Of a stretch of DNA of 43,719 bases, positions 26,748 through 38,400 are shown piece after piece. Within the stretch, counting starts at the first letter, position 1. Each line of letters starts with the position of its first letter. Source of the DNA: Gammaproteobacteria bacterium (GTDB lineage: Bacteria; Pseudomonadota; Gammaproteobacteria; Xanthomonadales; SZUA-5); contig JAUIFV010000017.1 of the NCBI GenBank assembly GCA_030430155.1, forward strand, positions 1 to 43,719, given 5' to 3'. A model generated the notes under the pieces. It saw nothing but the letters and a program-made list of their open reading frames with translations. It ran no database searches and was not told where the DNA came from. Position numbers and translations under genes: made by a program.

Positions 26748-26780
26748 GTAGGTTGTGCAAAGCGCAGCGTGCACGACTTC
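26748..26780 (+). repeat. Short stem-loop repeat, copy 2
   Basis: The unit begins GTAGGTTGTGCAAAGCGCAG and continues CGTGCACGACTTC. GTGC pairs with GCAC, where copy 1 has GGGC with GCCC and copy 3 has GCGC with GCGC, so the stem is kept by paired changes. Confidence 0.7.
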
Positions 26781-26873
26781 GTGCCGGCATGCGGAAGCGA
26801 GCCGCAGGGTTTCAGCGCCGATTGTTGATTCAAGATCTATTGTGTTGACGAGTGGATCCAGGCGAGGTTCCGA

Positions 26874-27230
26874 ATGCAATGGCGCGGGCTCGGTTTCAAC
26901 AGTGTCTTGTTCGCCCTAGGCCTTAGCCTCAGCCCGGCGCTTTTTGCGTTTCCGTCGTGCGGATCGATCGAGCCAGTTGCGCGCGGCGGGACTGAACCGA
27001 TGCGCGGGGTTATGCATCCGCCGAAGGCAGGGCAGGTCACCGTGCGCTTCAGCGTCGGTCGCGATGGTCTGGTCAGCGAGCTGCAGCTGATCGAACAGCG
27101 CTGGGAAGGCAGAACCGGTGAGGCCGATGAGGTCTTGGAGGAACTGCTCAACCGAATCGGCGACGGGCGATACGCACCGCGCGCCGATCCCTGCACGAGG
27201 ATCCTGGTGCTGAACTTCGAGCTGCGGTAG
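26874..27230 (+). CDS. Small secreted protein, TonB C-terminal-like
   Basis: This 118-residue protein has a likely signal peptide (about 1-25, with a hydrophobic SVLFALGLSLSPALFAF). The mature part carries HPPKAGQVTVRFSVGRDGLVSELQLIEQ, resembling the first strands of a TonB/AgmX C-terminal domain (G-x-V-x-v-x-F-x-V-x-x-x-G-x-V). It then departs from that pattern. There is no membrane anchor or proline linker, so it is not a TonB energiser. It is enclosed by two nested sets of inverted repeats. Function unknown. Confidence 0.68.
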   Translation: MQWRGLGFNSVLFALGLSLSPALFAFPSCGSIEPVARGGTEPMRGVMHPPKAGQVTVRFSVGRDGLVSELQLIEQRWEGRTGEADEVLEELLNRIGDGRYAPRADPCTRILVLNFELR

Positions 27231-27267
27231 AGCTGCGCCGCGGGCGCCTTTCCCGCTCTTCGCCAAA

Positions 27268-27297
27268 GTCGCGCACGCTGCGCTTTGCGCAACCTAC
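27268..27297 (-). repeat. Short stem-loop repeat, copy 3 (inverted)
   Basis: Read on the minus strand it begins GTAGGTTGCGCAAAGCGCAG and ends CGTGCGCGAC. It matches copy 2 except at paired stem positions and lies in opposite orientation on the other side of the small secreted-protein gene. Confidence 0.7.
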
Positions 27298-27318
27298 AGG
27301 AGCAGGTCCGGCCGCCCA

Positions 27319-27354
27319 CTGGGCCCTTGGCCCTGTTCCCTGGGCCCTTTGCCC

Positions 27355-27358
<4 letters not shown>
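27319..27358 (-). repeat. GGGCCCAGGG-type repeat array, right arm
   Basis: On the minus strand it begins CTGAGGGCAAAGGGCCCAGG, closely matching the left arm at 26646 (CTAAGGGCAAAG). The TGA at its start is the stop codon of hutH, so the array reaches into the coding end. Confidence 0.72.
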
Positions 27359-29216
<1,858 letters not shown>

Positions 29217-29220
<4 letters not shown>

Positions 29221-30626
29221 GACTGCTCTGACGCCGATTCGCCCAGCGGGCCCAGCGGCATGGCGCGGAACTGCTCGATCTCCACCCGCAGGCTGGCGAC
29301 CAGCTCATCGCGGGCTACCTCGAACTGCTCCTGGCGCTGCAGATCCTTGACCTGCACCACGCCCTTGGCAAGCTCGTCTGGGCCGACGATCACCGCGAAG
29401 GGGATGCCTGCCTTGTCGGCGTACTTGAGCTGCTTGCCCAGCTTGCCCGATTCCAGCTGCAGCTCGGTGTTGATACCGGCGCCGCGCAGCAGTGCGGCCA
29501 GCTCGGCGTATTCGGCAAACAGCGCCGGGTCCATCTGGGTCACCAGCACCGCCACCGAGCTGCGACCGCTGCCGATCAGGCCGGCCTCGCGCAGCTGCCA
29601 GTACAGTCGGGTGGCGCCGATGGATATACCGACCCCGGGCAGCTTGCTCTTGGTGTAGTTGCTGGCCAGATTCTCATAGCGCCCGCCGGAGCAGACGCTG
29701 CCGATCTCCGGATGCTCGGTAAGCACGGTCTCGTAAACGGTGCCGGTGTAGTAGTCCAGGCCGCGGGCGATGGCGCAGTCCCAGGCAAAGAAGGACTCAG
29801 GCACGCCGAAGGCGCGAACCAGGGTGATCACCTCACGCAGCTCGCTGATGCCCTGCTGCAGCGCGGCGTTGCTGTCCGGCAGCGCCTCAAGCTTGGCCAG
29901 CGCCTCGTCCACGTTTGCAGAGCGGAAGCCGACGAAGTCGAACAGCTGATCGATGGCCGCCGCGCCCAGACCAATCTCGCCGCCGGCCAGGCTCTGGCGT
30001 ACGTGGTCCACACCGCGCTTGTCCAGCTTGTCCACTTCGCGCAGCACCAGGGTCTGCATCTCGGCATCGGCCACGCCCAAGTGTTCGAGCAGACCGCGCA
30101 TCAGCATGCGGTGATTGACCCGGACCTGGAAGGGCCCGACCTTGAGCGCCTGGAAGACCTGATAGATCACCGCCACCAGCTCGGCGTCGAAGCGCGGCGA
30201 CAGGCTGTCCTTGCCGATCACGTCCACGTCGCACTGGTAGAACTCGCGGAAGCGACCGCGCTGCGCGCTCTCGCCGCGGTACACCCGCTGCATCTGATAG
30301 CGGCGGAAGGGGAAGTTGAGCTGATGCTCGTGCTCGGCCACGTAGCGCGCCAGCGGCACGGTCAGATCGAAACGCAGCGCCAGCTCCGGGTCGCCGCCCT
30401 TGTTCAGGCTGCCGGTGGACTGGACGAAGTAAACCTGCCGTTCGGTTTCGCCGCCGGTCTTGGTCAGCAGCACGTGGCTGAGCTCGATGGCCGGGGTCTC
30501 GATGGGCAGAAAGCCGTAGCGCTCGAAACCGGCGCGAATGCTGTCGAGCATCTCCATGAACGCGATCTGGTCCAGCGGCAGCAGCTCGAGCACACCGGGC
30601 ATGGTGCGCGGCTTGGTCAGACTCAT
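29217..30626 (-). CDS. hisS: Histidyl-tRNA synthetase
   Basis: This class II synthetase charges tRNA-His. The 469-residue protein has motif 1 in the IETPAIE region, the TERQVYFVQ segment, motif 2 [20 protein letters not shown] then [12 protein letters not shown], the histidine-binding loop [11 protein letters not shown], and motif 3 with [11 protein letters not shown]. The C-terminal anticodon-binding domain starts near 355 ([11 protein letters not shown]). It is longer than the roughly 425-residue E. coli enzyme. It is upstream of and overlapping hutH, so charging and breakdown of histidine appear to share one transcript. Confidence 0.96.
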
Positions 30627-30788
30627 TGGTACTCCTCAAACGGCATGACGACCCGCGCCTTCCAGGCGAGCGGGAAAAGACTGCGAAGTTTAACCGATGC
30701 GCGGCGCTGCGCCTGTCGCGACGCGGCTTCACTGGACTTGTCTGCACAACCGGCTATGGTGCCGGGCTGACTGTCGATAGGGATCACC

Positions 30789-31883
30789 ATGCTGCGTCTG
30801 GATCAGCTGGCCACAGTGCCGGTCTTCGTGCTGTTTGAGGTGGCTGAAAGCGACTGGTCGGCGGCCGCGGCGCAGCGTCTGCAGACCGCGCTGCCCCGCG
30901 CCGGCGCCGAGGAGTTGGGCATGCTGATGGCCCACGACCTGGGACGCATCGCGCCGCGGGTGCGCGAAGCCGGGGTGTGCATGGTCGGGGCCAGTTTTGA
31001 TCCGGCCGAGCTGCTCTCTCCGGGGCTGCCGCTGTTTGTTGAGCTGCACGATCAGTACCGCCTCAGCCTGTCCGGCGGCGGATTTGAGTCCCGATTGCTG
31101 TTCCTGGGCGCGGTGGATCGGCAGCTGCCCTCGCCCAAGCTGCAGCCCGATAGCGGGCGACCGCCGACGCCGCTGCGAGTGCTGCCGATGGCATTAGTCG
31201 GCGAGGCGCAAGCGCTCAACGCCGTGGACGAGCAGCTGGAGCAGGATCTGCTCGAGCGCGGCGAGTGCGCGCCACCGGTGGCGATGGCGCTGGCCAGCTG
31301 GTTCGGAACCCGGATCGCTCACGCCCGCTACATGACCCAGATGGACTTGCTTGCCCTGCTGCGTTCGCAATACGAACAGGCCAATCTGGGCTTGCTTGCC
31401 GACCTGCTGGAGGCCTGCCTGCTGCAGCCGCAACGGCCGGTGGTACTAGAGCATCCCAGCGGTGCGCACTGGGGTTGGGACGGCAAGCGCGCACGGATGC
31501 GTTTTCAACCGCTGGATCCGCAGCTGCCGGTCCCCGAACTCACCCGCAGCCGGCTGCGCCTGGAGCGCGCCGTGCAGATGGGATTGCGCCTGCACGGCGT
31601 GCCCTGGCAAGCCGTCGCCGCTCCCGCGCAGCCGCCGCAGGCGCTGCTGGACGGCCGCCTGCTCGACGGCAGCTTCGTCATCGAAGGCGACAACGACACT
31701 GCTCCCGACCGGCTGCGCGCGCATATGGATCCGGAGCTGGGTCTGCTCGCGGTCGATGCCGTCGGCGCCGACGGCCAGCCGCTGCAGCGCTTTCATCCGC
31801 TGCACGAGGGGATGGTGGCGGATCTGCGGCGGCTGTATCCGGGGGTGCCTTTGCTCAGCGAGAGCCCAGGGCCCAGGGAATAG
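30789..31883 (+). CDS. Uncharacterised cytoplasmic protein
   Basis: This 364-residue protein has no signal peptide, membrane segment or family I recognise. The ATG at 30789 has AGGGATC upstream and the frame has strong coding bias. Notable segments are PVFVLFEVAESDWSAAAAQR near the start, MALASWFGTRIAHARYM in the middle, and LEHPSGAHWGWDGKRARMRF with a hydrophilic C-terminal half. The last residues, ESPGPRE, and the TAG stop are encoded by the GGGCCCAGGG-type repeat, so the original C terminus may have been replaced. It diverges from hisS. Confidence 0.72.
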   Translation: MLRLDQLATVPVFVLFEVAESDWSAAAAQRLQTALPRAGAEELGMLMAHDLGRIAPRVREAGVCMVGASFDPAELLSPGLPLFVELHDQYRLSLSGGGFESRLLFLGAVDRQLPSPKLQPDSGRPPTPLRVLPMALVGEAQALNAVDEQLEQDLLERGECAPPVAMALASWFGTRIAHARYMTQMDLLALLRSQYEQANLGLLADLLEACLLQPQRPVVLEHPSGAHWGWDGKRARMRFQPLDPQLPVPELTRSRLRLERAVQMGLRLHGVPWQAVAAPAQPPQALLDGRLLDGSFVIEGDNDTAPDRLRAHMDPELGLLAVDAVGADGQPLQRFHPLHEGMVADLRRLYPGVPLLSESPGPRE

Positions 31884-31953
31884 GGCCCAGGGCACAGGAA
31901 AGGCCTGACTGGCCGCATCTCATCTGGGCCCTGGGCCCTATTCCCTGGGCCCT
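31868..31953. terminator. Thirty-base-pair repeat-derived stem between convergent genes
   Basis: The arms 31868-31897 and 31924-31953 are inverted copies of the GGGCCCAGGG-type repeat. The outer 23 bases pair perfectly and the full 30 bases carry one mismatch, around a 26-base loop. It lies between the plus-strand gene ending at 31883 and the minus-strand subtilase ending at 31958, and contains the former's stop codon. It has no T-tract, so termination is inferred from structure and position. Confidence 0.7.
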
Positions 31954-31957
31954 GAGC

Positions 31958-34900
31958 TCAGCGCGGCTCGCCGCCCATCCCGTTCCGAAACAACACATCC
32001 TCAGGAACGCAGCTGTGCACCTCAAAGTCATCCACATACCAGCCTTCCGTGCCCTGGCGGGCATCGTTGAGCATGCGGAAGCGGAAGCGCTGGGTTTGGC
32101 CGGCGACGCCGCGTAGGTCGACGATGGCGGTTTCGAATTCGGATTGTCCGCACCAGGCTGGGCGTCCTGGGCTGGGGCTGGTCGGTGCCATCAGCCGTTC
32201 CGGGCGGCCCTGTTGGAAGCGTTCGACGTCGATCGGCACGGTCCCGCCGGTCGCCGAACGTACGTCGAGGACGGCGCCGTCCCAGCACAGCTCGGCGTTG
32301 CGTCGCTCGATGTTGCGCCAGTGGCGGAAGCTGAGCACCGGTCGCTCGGCCGCTGGCGGCAGGTTGATCGGCGGCGAATCCAGATTCTGGTCGGCGGTGA
32401 CCCCAAATCCTGAAACCTTCCAGCTTCGGGTGGGACTGCTCGCACGCAGCGTCGATACGACCCAAGTGTTGATGGAATCGTCAGGGTTGGCCTCCCAGCC
32501 GGGCTGCGGCGGCTCCATGGCGTCGCGATAGAGCAGCATCTTGCGGGTGCCTTGCGGGCAACTACCAGGCGCGGCCGGAGTGCGGAAACTGGCGCTGCTG
32601 CTGGCCCCGGTGCCGCAGGCGTTGCTGGTGGTGATGCGCCAGTGGTACTGGGTCTCGGGCTGCAGATCGACCGCCGGGCGATAGCGAGTGTCGGTCAGAT
32701 TGAGGTCGACCAGCGGGTTGGAAAAATCGGCTGCCGTGGATAGTTCCAGTCGGTAGCTGCTGACCTGCGTGCGCGGCGACCAGCGCAGCAGCGGACGCAG
32801 ACTGCTCGCCTCCGATCCTCCCGTTGGCGCGGTCAGACTGCTTGCCGTCGGTATAGCCTCGGCCACGCTCAGCGCCAGTCTTTGCCCGAGCTGGAAGCTT
32901 GCCGAGGACAGGTTGAGGATGAATGCGTAGCTGCCACCCTCCACGCCGGCAGTCCCGCCGACGGTGACCTCAAATTGGCCATCGCCGCTTAGCGATCCTG
33001 GGCTGACAACCACATTGAGGCCGCCGGGGAGTGCGTCCAGACTGGCGCTGATGGTGCCCAGTCCTGGGGCCAAGCGCAGCACTGGGACCTCGAAGCTGGC
33101 CTGCTCGCCGGCGCACACGGCGGTTGAGACTATGCCGTCGGTGATATCGAAGCCTGCCGTCGGCGCGCAGTTGTGGCAGAGCAGGGCGTAGTCCTGATCG
33201 GTTTCGTCGCCGTGGAAGGGCACACCGTCACCGGGCAGTTGATGAGCCTTCACCCGCACCACCAGGGGCGCATCGGAGGGCGGCAGAAAGGCCTGTTCGG
33301 CGTTGTTGAGCCGATCCGGCGCTGCACCCAGGCTGGTGTGATTGCCGCCGGTCGGCACCGCGCCGCGCTGTACCTGCAAATCCAGGTCGTTGACCAGGGC
33401 CGGGGAAGCCCCGATTGCCCCGGGGGCGTCGGTCCAGGTCAGCACCACCCGCACCGGTAGCTGATCGTCGATAGGGGCGAGGGCAAACCGATGGATTTCG
33501 CCGCTGTCGTCGAGAGTCTCGGTCTGATCAATGACCCAGGGTGTGCGCCCTTCGCGAACCATCATCGGCAGCATCGCGCGGCCAAAGCCTTCCTCCGGGT
33601 TGGGCGTCACCGCCGCCACCGCCGCGCTGTCCTCGGCGCCTTCGATGAGCAGCGCCTTGAGCATGGCCGGCGAGGGTTGGCTGCCGGCGAACTGCTGTCG
33701 CCACCACTGCACCAGCAGCGCGGCCAGCCCGGAGACGTGTGGCGCGGCCATGCTGGTGCCGGAGCAGTAGGCGTACAGCCCGGCGGTGTCGGGAATCTCC
33801 GGTTGATTGCACAGCGTGCCGCCGTCCAGCCGTCGGCTGGAGGCGATATCGGCCCCGGGCGCAACCACGGTCGGCGCGATCCGGCCATCCTGGGTAGGCC
33901 CGCGGCTGGAGCCGGTCAAAACTTCGTCCGGGTCGCCCACTCGCGGCGACTGGGTGGCGCCGACCACGATGACGTTCTTGGCCTCCTTGGGTGCGGTCAG
34001 CGTGCTCACCGAAGGGCCAGAGTTGCCTGCGGAGAAGACGATGGCCAGCGGTTCCAACTCGGTGCTGGTGTCGAAGTTGCCGTCGCGGACCATCACGTCG
34101 AACAGCCGCTCGATGCTCTGATAGCCGTGCCGGATGCCCTCGCCGGTGGTGAAACTGGCGTTGGTGCCGATCGCGCCGGCTTCGATGGCGCGCTTGCTCA
34201 GCGACTGCCAGCCACCCTCCGGCGGGAAAGTGGGTGTGCCGCCGCGACAGAGGATGTTCTGGGCGTAGATCTGCACCTTGGGTGCGACCCCGACGCCGTA
34301 GTAGAAACCTGCCGGATCGGTGAACGATCCAGCGCCCGAGCCACCAAGGATTCCGGCGACGTGGGTGCCGTGGCCGCCGGCGTCGCTGTCGTCGCCAGGC
34401 CCGTTGCCGGCCGGGCAGCCGGGAAAGCTGTAGCCGGCGGCGATGCGTCCGGCGAACTCCGGATGGGTCAGATCCACGCCTTCATCGCTGACTCCCCAGC
34501 GCACTCCGGCGCCATCCAAGCCAAGCAGATTCAGGTAGGCCAGATAGCCCGGAACCGGAGTGCTGCCGTTGGGCGGATTGCCGGCCAGCACCAACGCGCT
34601 GAGCTCGTCCTCGCTGTGCGGTTGCGCTGCCGCCTCGCCGATCCAGATCACCTCGGCGATCTGCGCCAGCGCCGGTAGTCGTGCCGGATCGATCTGCAGA
34701 TAGGCATTGTGCAGTCGTCGGTCCGGTTGCGCCGGTGCCTCGGCAACAATGCGGGCGCCCAGGGCGACGAAAGACTGCAGCGACTGCTGCGCTGCGCCGT
34801 TGACGTAGAAGTGGACGCTGATCAACTCGGCAGCGCCGCTGAGTAGATTCGCGGAGGTCTTTAGGCCGGGTCCGAAATCGCCGCTCCAGCGCACGCTGGG

Positions 34901-35329
34901 GTCGCTGGCAATCTGTGCCAGCGCCGCGCTGTCGCTCCAGACCAGATAGCCGTTGTCCGGGTAATACTGCAGCGCCACGGCGCCGCTGGCCCGAATCCGG
35001 TCCAACTCGCGTTGGGTCGGCGCGTCGGTCCATTGCAGCAGGCGCAAACCCCGGCCCTGCGCGTCCTCGCCGGCGCTGCCGAACTGCAGTGCGGGCAGTC
35101 GTAGCGGGTCGAAGTCGCGACCGGCCACGCTCAGCCTGGCTGTCTGCGCCTCGGCACAGATCGGCAGGCCCACCAGCAACGCCAGCATGGGCGCGCACAG
35201 CAGCGAGATGCGCGACCGACGCCGGCACCCTCGACCCGTGCAGTTTGACAAGCTGTTGCTGCTGATACCGCTTACTCGATACTTCGCCGATTCGAGTCGG
35301 ACCGGCGCCCCTGTGTCACCGCAGCGCAT
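31958..35329 (-). CDS. Secreted subtilisin-like serine protease (S8), paralog A
   Basis: This large exported protease has about 1,120 residues from the ATG at 35329. The start is uncertain: TTG codons at 35350 and 35251 and an ATG at 35188 are alternatives. A signal-like stretch RRRSRISLLCAPMLALLVGL precedes the prodomain (about 70-270). The catalytic triad is D282 (SDEGVDLTHPEF), H320 (GGHGTHVAGI) and S526 (CSGTSMAAPHVSGL). Then come a jelly-roll-like region, a fibronectin type III-like domain (SYRLELSTAADF, YHWRITTSNACG) and a C-terminal domain ending GWYVDDFEVHSC. The tail LFRNGM is a degraded form of the FxxGFE tail of its neighbour. It is a tandem paralog of the next gene. Confidence 0.88.
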   Translation of the reverse strand: MRCGDTGAPVRLESAKYRVSGISSNSLSNCTGRGCRRRSRISLLCAPMLALLVGLPICAEAQTARLSVAGRDFDPLRLPALQFGSAGEDAQGRGLRLLQWTDAPTQRELDRIRASGAVALQYYPDNGYLVWSDSAALAQIASDPSVRWSGDFGPGLKTSANLLSGAAELISVHFYVNGAAQQSLQSFVALGARIVAEAPAQPDRRLHNAYLQIDPARLPALAQIAEVIWIGEAAAQPHSEDELSALVLAGNPPNGSTPVPGYLAYLNLLGLDGAGVRWGVSDEGVDLTHPEFAGRIAAGYSFPGCPAGNGPGDDSDAGGHGTHVAGILGGSGAGSFTDPAGFYYGVGVAPKVQIYAQNILCRGGTPTFPPEGGWQSLSKRAIEAGAIGTNASFTTGEGIRHGYQSIERLFDVMVRDGNFDTSTELEPLAIVFSAGNSGPSVSTLTAPKEAKNVIVVGATQSPRVGDPDEVLTGSSRGPTQDGRIAPTVVAPGADIASSRRLDGGTLCNQPEIPDTAGLYAYCSGTSMAAPHVSGLAALLVQWWRQQFAGSQPSPAMLKALLIEGAEDSAAVAAVTPNPEEGFGRAMLPMMVREGRTPWVIDQTETLDDSGEIHRFALAPIDDQLPVRVVLTWTDAPGAIGASPALVNDLDLQVQRGAVPTGGNHTSLGAAPDRLNNAEQAFLPPSDAPLVVRVKAHQLPGDGVPFHGDETDQDYALLCHNCAPTAGFDITDGIVSTAVCAGEQASFEVPVLRLAPGLGTISASLDALPGGLNVVVSPGSLSGDGQFEVTVGGTAGVEGGSYAFILNLSSASFQLGQRLALSVAEAIPTASSLTAPTGGSEASSLRPLLRWSPRTQVSSYRLELSTAADFSNPLVDLNLTDTRYRPAVDLQPETQYHWRITTSNACGTGASSSASFRTPAAPGSCPQGTRKMLLYRDAMEPPQPGWEANPDDSINTWVVSTLRASSPTRSWKVSGFGVTADQNLDSPPINLPPAAERPVLSFRHWRNIERRNAELCWDGAVLDVRSATGGTVPIDVERFQQGRPERLMAPTSPSPGRPAWCGQSEFETAIVDLRGVAGQTQRFRFRMLNDARQGTEGWYVDDFEVHSCVPEDVLFRNGMGGEPR

Positions 35330-35406
35330 CCGGCTCGCGGTCACTGTCAATTTATGCGCTGCGCGGCCGCTTGGCTACAAACGCGGCCGCGCGCGCCCAT
35401 GCTCGA

Positions 35407-38400
35407 CTATTCGAAACCGTTCTCGAAGATGAAGCTCCCGTCGGGACAGGACTGCACCTTGACGTCGTCCACATACCAGCCCTCGGCGCCAACGCTGCCG
35501 TCCGAGCCCAGCCGGAAGCGGAACTGCGCCGTTTGTCCTGCCAGCGCATCGATGTCGACGATGGCTCGGGTCCAGTCCTGAAAATCGCACCAGCCGCGCA
35601 GTCCTGCCAAGGGGTTGGTATTGCCGCTCACTGTTCCGGTGTAGGGGTCGGTGAGCATGGCTGGATCGAGAATCTGATTCCAGCTTGCGCCACCGTCGGT
35701 GGAGGCTTCCAGGATACCGGCATCCCAGCAGTTGACCTGCTGGTTGTCCTCAATATCGCGGCGGTGGAAGAACTGCAGGGTCAGCGGTGATTGATTGGCA
35801 GGCAGCGCGATCGGCGGCGAAATCAGGTGCTGATCGCTGACGCTGGTGGGATCGTTGGCATGCCAGGACGTGGTCCCGGAGTTGGCCTGAGTCGTCGACA
35901 GCTGCCAGGAGTTGTTGTTGCCGCCGGTGGTCCAGGCGCCGGGGCCGGACTCGAAGTCGGTGCTGAATGCGGTATTGACCTGATTGCCGATGCTGCAGTC
36001 GCCGGGCGCCGGCGCGGTGATGAAGCTGAATGCCGGTGCGCTGGCGCTGCTGCCGCAGCTGTTGGCGGCGGACACCCGCCAGTAGTAGATGCTGTTGGAG
36101 TTGAGCACCACCGCGCTGGTGTATTCGGCGCTGTCGACCATGGCGCTGTCGACGATGTTGCCAAAGCCCGGATCGTCGGCAATCTCGATCAGATAGCTAC
36201 CGCTTTGCGCCGGCGCGCTCCAGGTGAAGCTGGGCTGCACCGGCTGATTGTTTGCCGCATCGGCCGGCGTGAGCAGCATCGGCACGGCCGGCGCCTGCGT
36301 ATGCAGCTGCAATGGCAGATCGCGATTCTGCTGGCCCGAGGTGGAATCGGCCTGCACGTTGATGGTGTAGTCGCCGGCGCTGGCGGCGCCGGTATTGCCG
36401 ATGGTCAGCGTGCTGCTGCCCGGGGGATTGACCGGATTGTCGCTGAAGCTGACGGTAGCGCCGGCCGGCTCGCCGCTGGCGCTCAAGGTCACCGGATCGG
36501 TGTAGCCAAGGATTGAGCCGATCTGCAGATCAAAAACCGCATCATCCGGTGCGCACACCGACTGTCCGCCGCCGGTGGCGTTGAGTGCATAGTTCGGATT
36601 CTGCGCGCAGTTGGTGCAAACCAGGGCGAAATCCTGGTCGGTCATGTCGCCGACGAAGGGCACGCCGTCACCGGATATGGCGTTGGCGCGGACGCGGATG
36701 GTCACCGCGCCGCTGGCGCTGGCCAGGAACACATTCTCCAGGTTGTTGATTCGATCGGCGCTGCCGCCGGTGGCCGACAGTCCACTGCTGAAAACGTTGC
36801 CCAGATAGGTCTGACCGTCGACGTCCACCTCCAGATCCAGATCGTTGACCAGGGCCGGGTTGGCGCCGATAGCGCCGGGGGCGTCACTCCAGGCCAGGCT
36901 GATCCGCAGCGGCTCACCGCTGTCGACCACGCCCACCTGCAGCTCATACACCGCGCCCGCGTCATCGAGTATCTCGGTTTGGTCGATGTAGTGGCGCGAG
37001 GTGCCCTCGGCCAGCGTGTCGGGGATATGTATCCGGCCCCAGCCTTCGGTGTTGTTGGGGATGGTGGCCACGTTGGCCATGTCCTGCGCGCCGTTGACCA
37101 TCAGCGCCTTGAGCATCGCCGGGCTGGGGTCGCCACCGGGGCCGCGGGTGGCTCGCCACCACTGCACCAGCAGCGCCCCCAGCCCGGAGACGTGCGGCGC
37201 GGCCATGCTGGTACCGGAGCAGAAGGACATCTGATTGCTGGTGCCGGAAATGGGCGTACTGCACTGCGATGCGCTGGCCACCCGGCGGGTCGAGGCGATG
37301 GTCGCTCCCGGTGCGGCAATGGTCGGGAAGGTGCGTCCGTCCACCGAGGGTCCGCGACTGGAGAAACTGGCGATGCTCTCAATGGAACCGGCACGCTGAT
37401 TGTTGGATGCGGCGACCACGATCGGATTCTTGGCCTCCTTGGGTGCGGTCAGGGTGCTGGCGCCGGGACCGCTGTTACCTGCGGAGAACACGTAGTAGAA
37501 CTGTTCGGCCACCCCGGCGGTATCGAAATCGCCGTCGCGAACGATGAAGTCGAAGGTGCGCTCGGAATTCTGATAGCCGTGATTGGCGCCTTCGCCGCTG
37601 GTCCAGCTGGCGTTGGTGCCCACCGCGCCGCCGGCCAGCGCGCGCTTGCTCAGCTCCTGCCAGCCGCCGGCCGGGGGCCACGGCACGCCGCCGCTGCAGA
37701 TCGGGTTCTGGGCGAAGATCTGCGCGCCAGGAGCGACGCCGATGGCGTAGTTGAAGCCGTCGCCGTCGACCAGCCCGAGCACCCCGGGTCCGGCGACGAT
37801 GCCGGCCACGTGAGTGCCGTGACCGCCGCTGGCCGGGTCATCGCCGGGGCCGTTGCCGGCCGGGCAGCCCGGGTAGGTGTAGCCGCCGGCAATGCGGCCG
37901 ACGAACTCCGGGTGGGACAGGTCCACGCCGCTGTCGGTGACCGCCCAGGTCACCCCGCTGCCGTCGTAGCCGATGCCGGCGAGAAAACTCAAGTAGCCCA
38001 GCTGCGGGGTGCCGCCGACATAGTTGCCGCCGACGATCTGGCTGGACATTTCGTCCTCCAGCTTGCCTTCGGGGCTCTGATAGCCGTACCAAAGCACTTC
38101 GGCGATGCGCGCAAAGCTGTCCAGGCGCGCCGCATCGGCGACCACGATGGCCTCGTAAAAACGCTTATCCGGCTGCGCCGCATGTGAGCTCAACACCTGT
38201 GCGCCGGCGTTGCGCAAGGCATCCAGGGTCTGCTCGACGTTGCCGTTGTTGATGAACTGCACGGCGACGTTTGTAATCACGCCATTGCGCTTGGCCAGAT
38301 CGGCGCTGGCTTTCAGCGATTCGCCGAAGTCACCCACCCAGCGCACATTGCCGAGCGCGCGGGTGGCGTTGCTGGCGGTCTGATCACCCCACACCAGATA

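Noticed and set aside
29712-30770. Plus-strand open frame opposite hisS
   Set aside because: It mirrors the synthetase gene and its translation lacks any recognisable fold.
33491-34678. Plus-strand open frame of about 395 codons opposite subtilase A
   Set aside because: It is a shadow of the protease domain with low-complexity Ala/Gly/Arg composition and no domain signals.
35340-35360. TTGACA box near the 5' end of subtilase A as a promoter
   Set aside because: No acceptable -10 box lies at a 16-18 base distance and the gene may be read from the upstream paralog.
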